From contig JBARAD010000268.1 of NCBI GenBank assembly GCA_049791675.1, positions 1-10,537 of the forward strand: 10,537 nucleotides of DNA, written 5' to 3'. Of the stretch, positions 1-7,721 are shown piece after piece. Position 1 is the stretch's first letter, and every line of letters starts with the position of its first letter. Under the pieces are notes generated by a model. That model ran no database searches. It worked only from the letters and a program-made list of their open reading frames with translations, and was not told the DNA's origin. The stretch is from Chryseosolibacter sp049791675. Its GTDB lineage: Bacteria; Bacteroidota; Bacteroidia; Cytophagales; Cyclobacteriaceae. The translations under genes and the position numbers were made by a program.

Positions 1-70
1 GTTCAGGCTCAATCATCTGATTGGCTTTTTCTTCCTGATCCTTGCCGTCTATTTCATATTCAAGAAATAA
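1..70 (+). CDS. C-terminal end of a membrane protein (partial, 5' end outside window)
   Basis: The frame starting at base 2 is open from the window edge to a TAA at 68-70 and encodes about 22 residues. They form one hydrophobic helix ending in a basic tail (GFFFLILAVYFIFKK). A final transmembrane helix closed by lysines is typical of the end of a polytopic inner-membrane protein, and the gene stops just before a convergent gene. A short NH-L-x-G stretch before the helix recalls the last helix of LysE/RhtB-type exporters, but that is only a resemblance and too little is present to assign a family. Confidence 0.6.
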   Translation, partial: FRLNHLIGFFFLILAVYFIFKK

Positions 71-73
71 CAC

Positions 74-120
74 GGTCGACGGTCCACAGCCAGCAGTGGT
101 CTGTGGACTGTGTGTGGTCT
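74..120. repeat. GTGGNNN heptamers on both strands forming an inverted repeat in a convergent gap
   Basis: The + strand carries GTGGTCT (96-102), GTGGACT (103-109) and GTGGTCT (114-120), the last running into the stop codon of the acyltransferase. The minus strand carries GTGGACC (81-87) and GTCGACC (74-80). Because the heptamers face each other, GTCCACAG at 82-89 pairs perfectly with CTGTGGAC at 101-108 across an 11-nt loop. The hairpin sits exactly between two converging genes and could act as a bidirectional terminator, although neither side has a T-tract. The same heptamer family recurs in the other two convergent gaps of this window. Confidence 0.7.
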
Positions 121-1027
121 ACCCTGCCTGCGTCTTCCACCGCTCGTGCATCCACACCCACTGATCAGGATGCTCTCTGATCTTCTCTTCGATGAAATTG
201 GTGAGGACCTGCGTATTGAACCTGATGTCGTGGTCCTCATCACCTGTTATCGTCATGGGTATTTCCGGAAGAATGTGCATGTGCTGGAGATTGTCTTCTC
301 CCAGGTAGATATAAGTTGGTATCACGGCGGCGCCGGTTTTCAAAGCGAGGATGGTGGCCCCTACCGGAGTGGCTGCCTGCATTCCGAAAAAGTCGACAAA
401 GACCGTTTTCACTTTCGTATCCTGATCGATCAGTAACGCCACGGAGCCACCGGACTTCAAGACCTTGATCATTCGGAAAGTTTCCTTGCCGCGCGCAATG
501 GGTATGGCGCCGTGGAGGTTGCGGTAGTTCCAGAGCAGGTCGTTCAGCCGTTCATCTTTCAGCGGGGTACCGATGATATTGGGGTTTAACCCGCGCATGG
601 CCATATTGGTGATCTGAAGATCAAAGGCCCCCAGGTGGCACGTTAGGAAAATAACGCCATGATGCTTCGCGTGGGCGGCCTCATAATTCTCGAGCCCTTC
701 GGTCTTTAAGAATTTTTCCAGATCATGCAGGTCCTTCACCCGCGAACTTCTCAGAATGTCACCGGCATTCTTTCCCAGCATCTTGAAATTTCTTTTGGCA
801 AGGCTTCGTATGGCTGATGCGGGCTGCGCCGGAAATGCCATCGTGAGATGTTTCTGTGTAAGGCTGCGTGTTTTACCCGCAAAATGATAGCCGATGGAAC
901 CGAGCCAGCCGCAAACGGTCAACCATGCCTTTCTCGGAAACATTCCCGAGAACCCGATCAATGAACGAACCAACCAGTATACGAGCGTATAGCGAAACTT
1001 CCTTTTGAAAGACTTTGACCAAAACAT
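119..1027 (-). CDS. Lysophospholipid / lipid A acyltransferase family protein (LpxL/HtrB-like)
   Basis: This is a 302-residue protein of about the length of LpxL/HtrB late acyltransferases, which transfer an acyl chain to lipid A precursors or related lipids at the inner membrane. The catalytic H(X4)D motif is at residues 131-136 (HLGAFD). It is followed by the family features GTPL near 153, ARG near 178, LLIDQD at 198-203, the VDFFG segment at 211-215 with TPVG just after, and the closing tryptophan-rich element QWVWMHERWK at 289-298. The N-terminus is basic with a hydrophobic stretch (about 15-50), fitting a membrane anchor. The ATG at 1025-1027 gives the expected N-terminus. In Bacteroidota this family includes lipid A acyltransferases and related enzymes that may make other lipids, so the exact acceptor is not certain. 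The gene converges on the partial membrane protein and is divergent from sixA across a 186-bp gap. Confidence 0.9.
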   Translation of the reverse strand: MFWSKSFKRKFRYTLVYWLVRSLIGFSGMFPRKAWLTVCGWLGSIGYHFAGKTRSLTQKHLTMAFPAQPASAIRSLAKRNFKMLGKNAGDILRSSRVKDLHDLEKFLKTEGLENYEAAHAKHHGVIFLTCHLGAFDLQITNMAMRGLNPNIIGTPLKDERLNDLLWNYRNLHGAIPIARGKETFRMIKVLKSGGSVALLIDQDTKVKTVFVDFFGMQAATPVGATILALKTGAAVIPTYIYLGEDNLQHMHILPEIPMTITGDEDHDIRFNTQVLTNFIEEKIREHPDQWVWMHERWKTQAG

Positions 1028-1068
1028 GGCTGCGAAGATAATATTTATCAGGGAGTTCTGGGGGATCA

Positions 1069-1093
1069 GGATTGCTGTAAACCTTTACAATCC
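1069..1093. promoter_or_regulatory. Nested palindrome upstream of the acyltransferase gene
   Basis: A perfect dyad TGTAAA-CC-TTTACA lies at 1076-1089. It is nested in a second one, GGATTG (1069-1074) with CAATCC (1088-1093). The element is 42-66 bp upstream of the acyltransferase start and on the far side of the divergent gap from sixA. Compact symmetric dyads of this type are typical operators for dimeric regulators. I do not recognise the regulator, and no clear Bacteroidota -33/-7 promoter (TTG / TAnnTTTG) is visible next to it. Confidence 0.35.
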
Positions 1094-1101
1094 TTTGACC
1101 C

Positions 1102-1116
1102 TATGCCGGAGGCATA
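1102..1116. promoter_or_regulatory. Short perfect palindrome in the divergent gap
   Basis: TATGCC (1102-1107) and GGCATA (1111-1116) are perfect complements separated by GGA. As RNA this is a tight triloop hairpin and as DNA a possible operator half-site pair. It lies between the dyad at 1069-1093 and sixA. The function is unknown. Confidence 0.25.
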
Positions 1117-1166
1117 ATAATGCAAGGCCTGCCACCTGCCGCCTCCTTCGCATGTTCCTCCGGTAC

Positions 1167-1187
1167 AAGCGGTTAAATTGTCCGCTT
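1167..1187. promoter_or_regulatory. Inverted repeat just upstream of sixA
   Basis: AAGCGG (1167-1172) and CCGCTT (1182-1187) are perfect inverted arms around a 9-nt A/T-rich spacer. The right arm ends 26 bp before the sixA ATG, so the element is either an operator overlapping the sixA promoter or a hairpin in its leader. The nearby AT-rich stretch TTATATATT (1192-1200) could be part of a promoter but does not match TAnnTTTG well. Confidence 0.3.
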
Positions 1188-1213
1188 ACTGTTATATATT
1201 GGCTTGCGCAAAG

Positions 1214-1708
1214 ATGAAAACACTGTATCTCGTCAGGCATGCAAAATCAAGTTGGGAGGATCCTTTAATGGATGACTTTGACCGGCCGTTAAATGCGCGG
1301 GGAAGAAGCGATGCCCCGCGGATGGGAAAGCGATTGAAGGAAAAGGATCCGCATCCCGACATGCTTGTGTCAAGTCCTGCTGAACGGGCGTTATCCACGT
1401 GTCTGATCATCGCGAAACAACTGGGTTACAGTCTCCATAGCGTAGACACTGACCGGAGACTGTATCACGCAACGGACGAACAGCTATTGTCGATTGTCCG
1501 TGACTTCCATGACGCCAATGACGAGATCATGGTCTTTGCCCATAATCCCGGTCTGACGGATTTTGTAAACAGGCTTAGCAACGAATCTGTCACCGACAAT
1601 ATTCCTACCTGCGGCGTGGTCTGTGTGAAGGTTCCTGTCAAATCATGGACGGATGTACGCTGGGGAGAGGGCGAGGTTGTTTTTTTTGATTTCCCAAAAA
1701 ACCGTTGA
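1214..1708 (+). CDS. sixA: SixA-type phosphohistidine phosphatase (histidine phosphatase superfamily)
   Basis: This is a 164-residue protein of the short SixA branch of the histidine phosphatase superfamily. Known members remove phosphate from phosphohistidine, as E. coli SixA does on HPt-type domains; the substrate here is unknown. The catalytic RHA motif is at residues 8-10 with nucleophile H9, followed by KSSWEDP and the DFDRPLNARGR segment (22-31) typical of SixA. SSPAERA is at 53-59 and the second active-site histidine is H110 in the sequence FAHNPGLTDF. I chose the ATG at 1214 because the encoded protein then begins directly with the first beta strand (MKTLYLVRHA). A longer reading from 1178 would add 12 residues without family support. 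The gene ends 32 bp from the convergent DUF4421 gene. Confidence 0.92.
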   Translation: MKTLYLVRHAKSSWEDPLMDDFDRPLNARGRSDAPRMGKRLKEKDPHPDMLVSSPAERALSTCLIIAKQLGYSLHSVDTDRRLYHATDEQLLSIVRDFHDANDEIMVFAHNPGLTDFVNRLSNESVTDNIPTCGVVCVKVPVKSWTDVRWGEGEVVFFDFPKNR

Positions 1709-1711
1709 GCC

Positions 1712-1739
1712 GTGGTCCGTGGACTGTGGTCCGTGGCCG
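1712..1739 (+). repeat. Four tandem GTGGNNN heptamers filling a convergent gap
   Basis: Four heptamers lie head to tail: GTGGTCC, GTGGACT, GTGGTCC, GTGGCCG. They fill nearly all of the 32 bases between the stop codons of sixA and the DUF4421 gene. The run contains GTCC-GT-GGAC, so it can fold back on itself. It belongs to the same family as the tracts at 74-120 and 9853-10236 and has the same + strand orientation as most of those. Confidence 0.8.
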
Positions 1740-1740
1740 T

Positions 1741-2811
1741 CTAAATCTCAAAAGGGATCATATCCCAGACACGCTTCCGGAGGATGCCAAATTCCCTGAA
1801 GCGGTATCCTACGAGGATCTTGAAGACACTGTTGTTATTGGAGAAATTTACGGAATCGAATTTGATGGTGCTTCCCTGCGAAATGAAACTGATCCCGCCG
1901 AAGATCCGGTAACCATTGTAGCCGATCGCGACACGGGCACCGACAAAAGTATTGATGTCCGTATCGTGATGTGTCGAAGGGCTGGCTTCCAGGTCATAGT
2001 TGACCCAGTGATGTGCCGGTCCTACTGCAAGGGTCGTGTTAAGAAAGAAATTATTATAGGTAAGGTTGAAAGTGTATCCGGGCGCGATCGCAAAGGTAGT
2101 ATAACGCAGCCGTGTAAAATCTACGTGCTCACCGAACTGGCGCTGCCTGTTACCATTGACAATCGAAGAGTCGGCCCTGACGCGAAAAGTATTCAGGGCT
2201 CCAAACAAAAGCAGCGAGCCCTTGCTGTACAATTGTCTTTCTGCAAAATTATAGGCAGACCGGAAAGAAAATTTCTGGTTATTGAAAACGTAGTGTGTTG
2301 TTATACCAAAGTTCTTCGTGTTTATATCGGGGCGCTGAGGAAAGGGCTCTGTGGGAAGCGGCTCGTTTTCCTTGTCAACCAGATAAAACCCCTTGTAGCG
2401 CTGAAAGAAAACATCGGCGCCCCATCTTTTTGATAAGACATTCAACTGGATGTCGCGCGCTTCTGACTCTCCGAACCGCGCGAGACTTTGTTCTTTCAGG
2501 GGGATCGCAAAACTCAATTCCAGGCCTAACTCAAACAAATAGACGCCGAGGCCCAGGTTGTAGGTATTGTTCGGTTTGTAGGTGAGTGTGGAGCTTTTGT
2601 CCCTTTTCGCCAATTCAAAATGAAGGCTGCGCTGCTTCAGCACAGGATAAACAAAAAAGTATTCGGGGAACTGCTTGATATAATATCTCCTGACGGAGTC
2701 CTTATCCTCCGTCACGGGTGTTACCGCGTCCGTTTCACTTAACTGCGCATCATTTTGTGCCCATGCAAGGGGAGAAATCAATAAGATCGAGGCAAGGAAC
2801 AGAAAGCGCAT
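1741..2811 (-). CDS. DUF4421 family outer-membrane protein
   Basis: This 356-residue protein has a clear signal peptide (hydrophobic residues 3-16, predicted cleavage after AWA at 16-18, leaving Q19). The mature part shows alternating hydrophobic/polar stretches rich in aromatic residues and glycines, for example LGLGVYLFELGLELSF (87-101), which is what beta-barrel strands look like. The YKPN motif (78-81) followed by LGLGV is characteristic of DUF4421, a Bacteroidota-specific family of unknown function thought to be outer-membrane barrels. It is the last gene of the lon-porQ-hslU run. Its ATG shares one base with the hslU stop (TAATG), which implies translational coupling. No catalytic motif is visible, and the role is unknown beyond probable outer-membrane location. 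Confidence 0.85.
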   Translation of the reverse strand: MRFLFLASILLISPLAWAQNDAQLSETDAVTPVTEDKDSVRRYYIKQFPEYFFVYPVLKQRSLHFELAKRDKSSTLTYKPNNTYNLGLGVYLFELGLELSFAIPLKEQSLARFGESEARDIQLNVLSKRWGADVFFQRYKGFYLVDKENEPLPTEPFPQRPDINTKNFGITTHYVFNNQKFSFRSAYNFAERQLYSKGSLLLFGALNTFRVRADSSIVNGNRQRQFGEHVDFTRLRYTTFAIAPGYTFNLTYNNFFLNTTLAVGPAHHWVNYDLEASPSTHHDTDINTFVGARVAIGYNGYRIFGGISFISQGSTIKFDSVNFSNNNSVFKILVGYRFREFGILRKRVWDMIPFEI

Positions 2812-4208
2812 TAAAGAATGTATTCACTCAGATCCTTGTTTTTCACAAAACCGCTAAGCCTTTCTTTCACCATAGCGGCATCGATCGTGAGGTCGGATGA
2901 TGCAGGAACTTTATCCGGCACATCGAACAACAATTCATTCAGCAATTTGCTCATGACAGTATGCAATCTTCTCGCGCCGATATTTTCGAGTTCTGCGTTG
3001 AGTGCAAAGGCTGTTCCGGCAATTTCTTCGATCGCATCGTCGGTGAAAGAAATCTTTACATCCTCGGCTTCGAAGAGTGCCTGATATTGCTTTGACAATG
3101 CATTTTTGGGTTCTTTCAGTATCCTGATAAAATCATCTTTTGTCAGGTTGTTCAACTCCACGCGGATGGGGAAACGTCCCTGGAGTTCGGGGATAAGATC
3201 AGATGGTTTGGAAATGTGAAAAGCCCCGGCGGCAACGAAAAGAACGTGATCCGTTTTAATGACACCGTATTTGGTATTGACCGTGCTGCCTTCTACGATG
3301 GGCAACAGATCGCGCTGCACGCCTTCACGGCTCACGTCGGGTCCCCCGCCACCCTTCTTATAACCGGATGCGATCTTATCAATTTCATCAATGAATATAA
3401 TGCCCGCATCTTCGGCCCGGCGGATCGCTTCTTCTTTCACTTCGTCCATATCGATGAGTTTGGCGGCTTCCTCCTCCAGCAATAGTTTGCGTGCCTCCGC
3501 AACGGTGACTTTACGCTTCTTGGATTTCTTCGGCATCATTCCGTTCAGCATTTCCTGCAGATTCATCATGGACACCTCATCCATCATGCCGGCGCCCACC
3601 ATACCGACGTTGGGGCCTGAGGATCCCTTGAAATGAATTTCAATTTTCCGGTCCTCCAGCTCACCGTTCTTGATCTTTTCACGAAAGAGTGAGCGCGTGC
3701 GTTCGTTCAGTTCTTCATCCGAAGCAGGGGTTCCTTCGATGTTCGTTCCGAAACCTGTGCTGGACCGCGAAGGCTGGGCTTTCAGCGGCGGGATCAGGGC
3801 ATCCAATATAATATCCTCGACGATGAGTGCGGCTTTCTCCTTTACTTCTTCCTTCTTCCTTGCCTTGACCATATTGACCGACTGCTCTACGAGATCGCGG
3901 ACCATGCTTTCCACGTCGCGCCCGACGTAACCTACTTCGGTAAACTTCGAAGCTTCCACTTTCACAAACGGTGCATCGGCGATCTTCGCCAGCCGCCGCG
4001 CGATCTCCGTCTTGCCAACACCGGTGGCGCCGATCATCAGAATATTGTTCGGAACAATTTCTCCCTGAATGTCAGATTTCACATTCATCCTTCTCCAACG
4101 GTTTCTCAGCGCGATGGCCACATTGCGCTTCGCCTCATATTGCCCGATGATGTATTTGTCAAGTTCGGCGACAATTTCCTTCGGCGTTAAATATTTCGCG
4201 TCCATCAT
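2811..4208 (-). CDS. hslU: HslU, ATPase subunit of the HslUV (ClpYQ) protease
   Basis: HslU is the AAA+ unfoldase that feeds substrates into the HslV peptidase in the cytoplasm. The 465-residue protein is slightly longer than the usual 440-450. It begins with the family signature LTPKEIV and the IIGQ region (20-23). Walker A is GATGVGKT (60-67), the pore loop GYVG is at 93-96, the intermediate (I) domain spans about 110-240, Walker B is IIFIDEID (270-277), the arginine finger region is GRFPIR (344-349), and sensor 2 is GARRLH (411-416). The C-terminal tail ending SEYIL, which docks into HslV, is intact, so an active partner is expected. The first ATG (4208) overlaps the porQ stop as ATGA, and a second ATG at 4205 is equally possible. 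hslV is not in this window, although the two genes are adjacent in many bacteria. Confidence 0.97.
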   Translation of the reverse strand: MMDAKYLTPKEIVAELDKYIIGQYEAKRNVAIALRNRWRRMNVKSDIQGEIVPNNILMIGATGVGKTEIARRLAKIADAPFVKVEASKFTEVGYVGRDVESMVRDLVEQSVNMVKARKKEEVKEKAALIVEDIILDALIPPLKAQPSRSSTGFGTNIEGTPASDEELNERTRSLFREKIKNGELEDRKIEIHFKGSSGPNVGMVGAGMMDEVSMMNLQEMLNGMMPKKSKKRKVTVAEARKLLLEEEAAKLIDMDEVKEEAIRRAEDAGIIFIDEIDKIASGYKKGGGGPDVSREGVQRDLLPIVEGSTVNTKYGVIKTDHVLFVAAGAFHISKPSDLIPELQGRFPIRVELNNLTKDDFIRILKEPKNALSKQYQALFEAEDVKISFTDDAIEEIAGTAFALNAELENIGARRLHTVMSKLLNELLFDVPDKVPASSDLTIDAAMVKERLSGFVKNKDLSEYIL

Positions 4209-5218
4209 AATTTTTTAGTTCTCCTTTTGAGAATATAGTTTGTATTGGTCAACAAAGTAAATGAATAACCTGCATTTCCGACGGTATATGCGCTTCGGCT
4301 AAAAATGAGTTCAACCGGTTTCACAAATAAAGAAAATCCGTATGAAAAGCCTGCGCCTGAGCCACCGGCTTCCACCTGTAAGGCCTGATGCAAAAGATAA
4401 TTGTAACCGGCCAGAACATTGACATTTCGATGCAATAAAATTTCTGCGCCGAGGTTGAGATGGCTGAACACTTTTTTCAATGTGGAAGATCTTTCACCCG
4501 TCACGGCCGGATCCGCATCCAGGAGGCGGGATCGCACCAGGTGATAACCGCTAAGTGAAAACCGCAGCGGCATATATTCCGGTTTCAGGGTGATCCCGGC
4601 CTGAACATCGAATGGGACCTTGCTTGAACTGGTGTTACTGTATTCAGAGAAAATAAAGCCCATATTCTTTATTGTCAGTCCGATTGTGAGATCCTGTTCC
4701 GGGTGTAAAAAAATTCCGCCGACATCCATCAACAGTGCGCTGGCCCGGTAGCCTGCAATACTTGAAAATACTGCTTTCACTGTTGCGCCCAGCCGGAAAT
4801 TCCCGATTTCATGGGTCTTTCCGATGACGACCGCGGTTTCACCCGAGGAAAACTCAAGTGTTTCCATTCCCGTTTCATCATAGCCCTGTAAAGTTCCATA
4901 GTTCGTGTGCTGGATTCCCGCCAGCAATTGTCCGAACGTTCCGAAATCATGCGCATAGGAAAACATGGCATTGCCTACATCTCCGGCATAAAACTGATAG
5001 GCGGCCGAAACAAAACCATTGAGCGTATCGCCTGCAAGCGCCGGGTTATTGTGAAAAAAATTGAGGTCCCTGTCCGCCAAAGAAACATTGACACCTCCCA
5101 TTGCCGCAAGCCGGGCATGTGTTGGTATAAGCAGGAAATCAAATGCCTGACGCCCCCCGATCTGTGCCCACCCGGCGGTGGCGACCGAACAAAAAACAAA
5201 GGCTACAATTTTACGCAC
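4205..5218 (-). CDS. porQ: Type IX secretion system protein PorQ
   Basis: This is a 337-residue secreted outer-membrane protein. PorQ belongs to the PorV/FadL-like barrel families and takes part in the type IX secretion system (T9SS), which exports and anchors proteins on the surface of Bacteroidota. A signal peptide occupies residues 1-18 (cleavage after GWA, before QIGG). The PorQ hallmark follows: GGRQAFDFL (21-29), ARLAAMGG (35-42), VSLADRDLN (45-53) and NNPAL (57-61). The rest is beta-rich with aromatic and glycine-rich strands up to the basic C-terminus. The start is GTG (5216-5218), since a stop codon lies two codons upstream in frame and the signal peptide begins at this codon. It lies 31 bp downstream of lon and overlaps hslU by 4 bases, so it is in the middle of the operon. 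Confidence 0.93.
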   Translation of the reverse strand: MRKIVAFVFCSVATAGWAQIGGRQAFDFLLIPTHARLAAMGGVNVSLADRDLNFFHNNPALAGDTLNGFVSAAYQFYAGDVGNAMFSYAHDFGTFGQLLAGIQHTNYGTLQGYDETGMETLEFSSGETAVVIGKTHEIGNFRLGATVKAVFSSIAGYRASALLMDVGGIFLHPEQDLTIGLTIKNMGFIFSEYSNTSSSKVPFDVQAGITLKPEYMPLRFSLSGYHLVRSRLLDADPAVTGERSSTLKKVFSHLNLGAEILLHRNVNVLAGYNYLLHQALQVEAGGSGAGFSYGFSLFVKPVELIFSRSAYTVGNAGYSFTLLTNTNYILKRRTKKL

Positions 5219-5249
5219 GAATCACATTAAGACCTGGGAATTTCCTGCA

Positions 5250-7721
5250 TCAATTATGAATATAACTTTGAAGTTTGGGTTCGGTGAGTGTAAACGTCAT
5301 CGGCTTCGCCACTTTCTCCTTCAACAGGGCCACTTTCAGGACATCATCCACCGTGTCTACATAATAGAATGTAAGACCCTTCAGATAGTGTTTTTCAATC
5401 TCGTCGATGTCGCGGCGGTTCTTGGCACTGAGAACGATTTCCCTGATTCCGCTGCGCTTGGCTGCGAGTATCTTTTCCTTGATCCCTCCGACCGGCAAGA
5501 CCTTCCCCCGCAGCGTAATCTCCCCTGTCATGGCAAGTTTCGATTTGACCTTCCGCTGGGTAAAGATAGAGGCCAGTGAAGTCAGCATCGTAATGCCTGC
5601 AGAGGGTCCGTCTTTGGGCACAGCGCCGGCAGGAACGTGGATATGAAGATCATATTGCTGAAAGATGCGGGGATCTACTCCGAGATTTTCGGCATTGAAT
5701 TTCAGGTACGATAATGCGGCCATCGCCGACTCCTTCATCACCTCGCCTAACTGACCTGAGATCGTCAGCGCGCCCTTGCCTTTGCTCAGACTTGATTCCA
5801 CGAAAAGTATTTCACCACCCACCTGTGTCCAGGCCAGACCCGTCACCACGCCGGCAATGTCATTGCCCTGATACAGCTCTTCATCGTGAATTTCGGCGCC
5901 GAGGATCTTCCTTACGGAAGCCTCTGTAATTACCTTGTCATAGTCCTCCTCCATTGCAACGGATTTGGCTATATGTCGTACAACCGTTCCCACCTTGCGT
6001 TCGAGACTCCGCACGCCGGATTCACGTGTGTAGCTGTTGATTATTTTCGCAACCGCCGGCTTCGTGAATTTTACCTGTGTGGATTTGAGGCCGTGTTCTT
6101 TTAACTGTTTCGGAATGAGGTGCTTGACGGCAATCTCAACTTTCTCCTCCTGCGTGTATCCGGTAACTTCGATGATCTCCATCCGGTCGCGCAAGGCAGG
6201 ATGGATCGTATCAAGCGCATTCGCCGTTGCAACGAACAACACCTTGGAGAGATCGTAATCGACTTCCAGGTAGTTGTCACCAAACGCGTTGTTCTGCTCA
6301 GGATCCAGCACCTCCAGCAACGCTGATGATGGGTCTCCCCTGAAATCAGATTTTACTTTATCAATTTCATCCAGGATAAATACCGGGTTCGATGATTGCG
6401 ACTTCTTGATGTTCTGCAAGATCTTTCCGGGCATGGCGCCCACATACGTCTTGCGGTGTCCGCGAATCTCTGCCTCGTCATGCACACCGCCCAGCGACAT
6501 GCGGATATATTTCCGTTGCAACGCCTTGGCTATCGAACGTCCGAGAGATGTTTTACCAACGCCTGGAGGTCCGTATAAGCAAAGGATCGGTCCTTTCATG
6601 TCCTTCTTCAATTTCAGCACGGCAAGGTATTCCAGGATGCGTGTCTTTACTTTTTCCAGCCCAAAATGATCTCTGTCGAGGATCCTTTTCGCGCGCTTCA
6701 GGTCAAAATCATCTTCTGTGTAATCGCCCCACGGAAGGTCGAGCATGAACTCCACATAATTCATCGCCACCGGATATTCCGCGGCCATCGGATTGATGCG
6801 CAGTAATTTTTCAAGTTCCCTTCTGAAATGTTCCGCTACAGGCTTGGGCCACTTTTTACTCTCCGCGCGCTTGCGCAATTTTTCAACTTCCTTATCCGGA
6901 CCATCATATCCCAGCTCATCCTGCAACACCTTGATCTGCTGTCGCAAGAAATAATCGCGTTGCTGCTGATCGATGTCGGTGTGCACCTTCTTCTGGATTT
7001 CGTGCTTGATCTCCAGCATCTGTATATCGCGCAACATATATTGCAGCAACAGTGTGCCGCGTTCGATAAGGTTCTGTGTTTCGAGTATTTTCTGCTTGTC
7101 CGCTACATCCACATTCAGGTTACTCGCGAGGAAGTGAACGAGGAACGACATGCTGGAAATATTATCCAGGGCGACCTGTGCCTCCTGCGGTATTTCCGGA
7201 TTGAGTTTCAATATTTTTAACGCCGCATCCTTCAACGATTGAACAAGCGCTTTGGCTTCCTTGCCGTTGATGTTGAGCACAGGCTCTGTGAGCAACTGAA
7301 TTTTTGCGGTGAGGTAAGGATCCTCCTGCACAAATTCACGTATGTTGAAGCGGTTCTTTCCCTGGATGATGATGGTCGTATTTCCATCCGGCAGCACCAG
7401 CATCTTGATGATGCGCGCCACCGTGCCCGTCCTGTACAAATCTTCTACAGACGGTTCTTCCGCCTGAGAATTCTTTTGGGCAACGACCCCAATGATCCGG
7501 TTTCCCTGATAAGCCTTCTTGACAAGTTTGATGGATTTCTGCCTTCCCACGGTAATGGGAATGACGACACCGGGAAACAAAACAGTATTTTTAATGGGTA
7601 ATATGGAAAGTTCCTCCGGAAGATCTTCAGGCTTGAAATCACTATCCTGTTCAGGGTTGATCATCTGAATAAGATCGTCCGACTCCTCTTGTACCAATTG
7701 TATTGCTAAGGTTTTGAACAT
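5250..7721 (-). CDS. lon: ATP-dependent protease Lon (endopeptidase La)
   Basis: Lon degrades misfolded and regulatory proteins in the cytoplasm. The protein has 823 residues, a little longer than E. coli Lon (784), with short extensions at both ends. The N-terminal LON substrate-binding domain covers about 37-230 (starting LSILPIKNTVLFPG), followed by a helical linker. Walker A is GPPGVGKT (384-391), Walker B is FILDEID (448-454), and the protease domain starts near 610. The catalytic serine is S707 in PKDGPSAG (702-709) and the catalytic lysine is K750 in GGIKEK (745-750). Their 43-residue spacing equals that of the E. coli S679/K722 dyad. It is the first gene of the lon-porQ-hslU-DUF4421 run and is divergent from the ompA-like gene. 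Lon is often stress-induced, but no recognisable heat-shock element such as CIRCE is visible upstream. Confidence 0.98.
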   Translation of the reverse strand: MFKTLAIQLVQEESDDLIQMINPEQDSDFKPEDLPEELSILPIKNTVLFPGVVIPITVGRQKSIKLVKKAYQGNRIIGVVAQKNSQAEEPSVEDLYRTGTVARIIKMLVLPDGNTTIIIQGKNRFNIREFVQEDPYLTAKIQLLTEPVLNINGKEAKALVQSLKDAALKILKLNPEIPQEAQVALDNISSMSFLVHFLASNLNVDVADKQKILETQNLIERGTLLLQYMLRDIQMLEIKHEIQKKVHTDIDQQQRDYFLRQQIKVLQDELGYDGPDKEVEKLRKRAESKKWPKPVAEHFRRELEKLLRINPMAAEYPVAMNYVEFMLDLPWGDYTEDDFDLKRAKRILDRDHFGLEKVKTRILEYLAVLKLKKDMKGPILCLYGPPGVGKTSLGRSIAKALQRKYIRMSLGGVHDEAEIRGHRKTYVGAMPGKILQNIKKSQSSNPVFILDEIDKVKSDFRGDPSSALLEVLDPEQNNAFGDNYLEVDYDLSKVLFVATANALDTIHPALRDRMEIIEVTGYTQEEKVEIAVKHLIPKQLKEHGLKSTQVKFTKPAVAKIINSYTRESGVRSLERKVGTVVRHIAKSVAMEEDYDKVITEASVRKILGAEIHDEELYQGNDIAGVVTGLAWTQVGGEILFVESSLSKGKGALTISGQLGEVMKESAMAALSYLKFNAENLGVDPRIFQQYDLHIHVPAGAVPKDGPSAGITMLTSLASIFTQRKVKSKLAMTGEITLRGKVLPVGGIKEKILAAKRSGIREIVLSAKNRRDIDEIEKHYLKGLTFYYVDTVDDVLKVALLKEKVAKPMTFTLTEPKLQSYIHN

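Larger units (their letters stand above)
1741..7721 (-). other. Probable operon lon-porQ-hslU-DUF4421
   Basis: Four minus-strand genes are read without interruption. The junctions are 31 bp (lon to porQ), a 4-base ATGA overlap (porQ to hslU) and a 1-base TAATG overlap (hslU to DUF4421). No hairpin with a T-tract or convincing internal promoter separates them. The unit starts at the divergent gap 7722-7875 and ends at the heptamer tract 1712-1739. Co-transcription is inferred from spacing only. Confidence 0.75.

Noticed and set aside
49..436. Two small open frames around the acyltransferase 3' end
   Set aside because: They overlap the well-supported acyltransferase or the heptamer hairpin in other frames and show no domain or signal sequence.
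1705..2433. 242-codon + strand open frame starting at the sixA stop
   Set aside because: It lies entirely antisense to the DUF4421 gene, whose signal peptide, barrel pattern and operon overlap are convincing. The + frame has no recognisable domain.
5219..5249. Promoter or terminator between lon and porQ
   Set aside because: The 31-bp gap shows only a short GGGAATTTCC near-palindrome. There is no hairpin with T-tract and no TAnnTTTG element.
6274..7601. Several + strand open frames of 60-131 codons inside lon
   Set aside because: They are antisense to conserved Lon domains with intact catalytic motifs and are shadows of that coding sequence.
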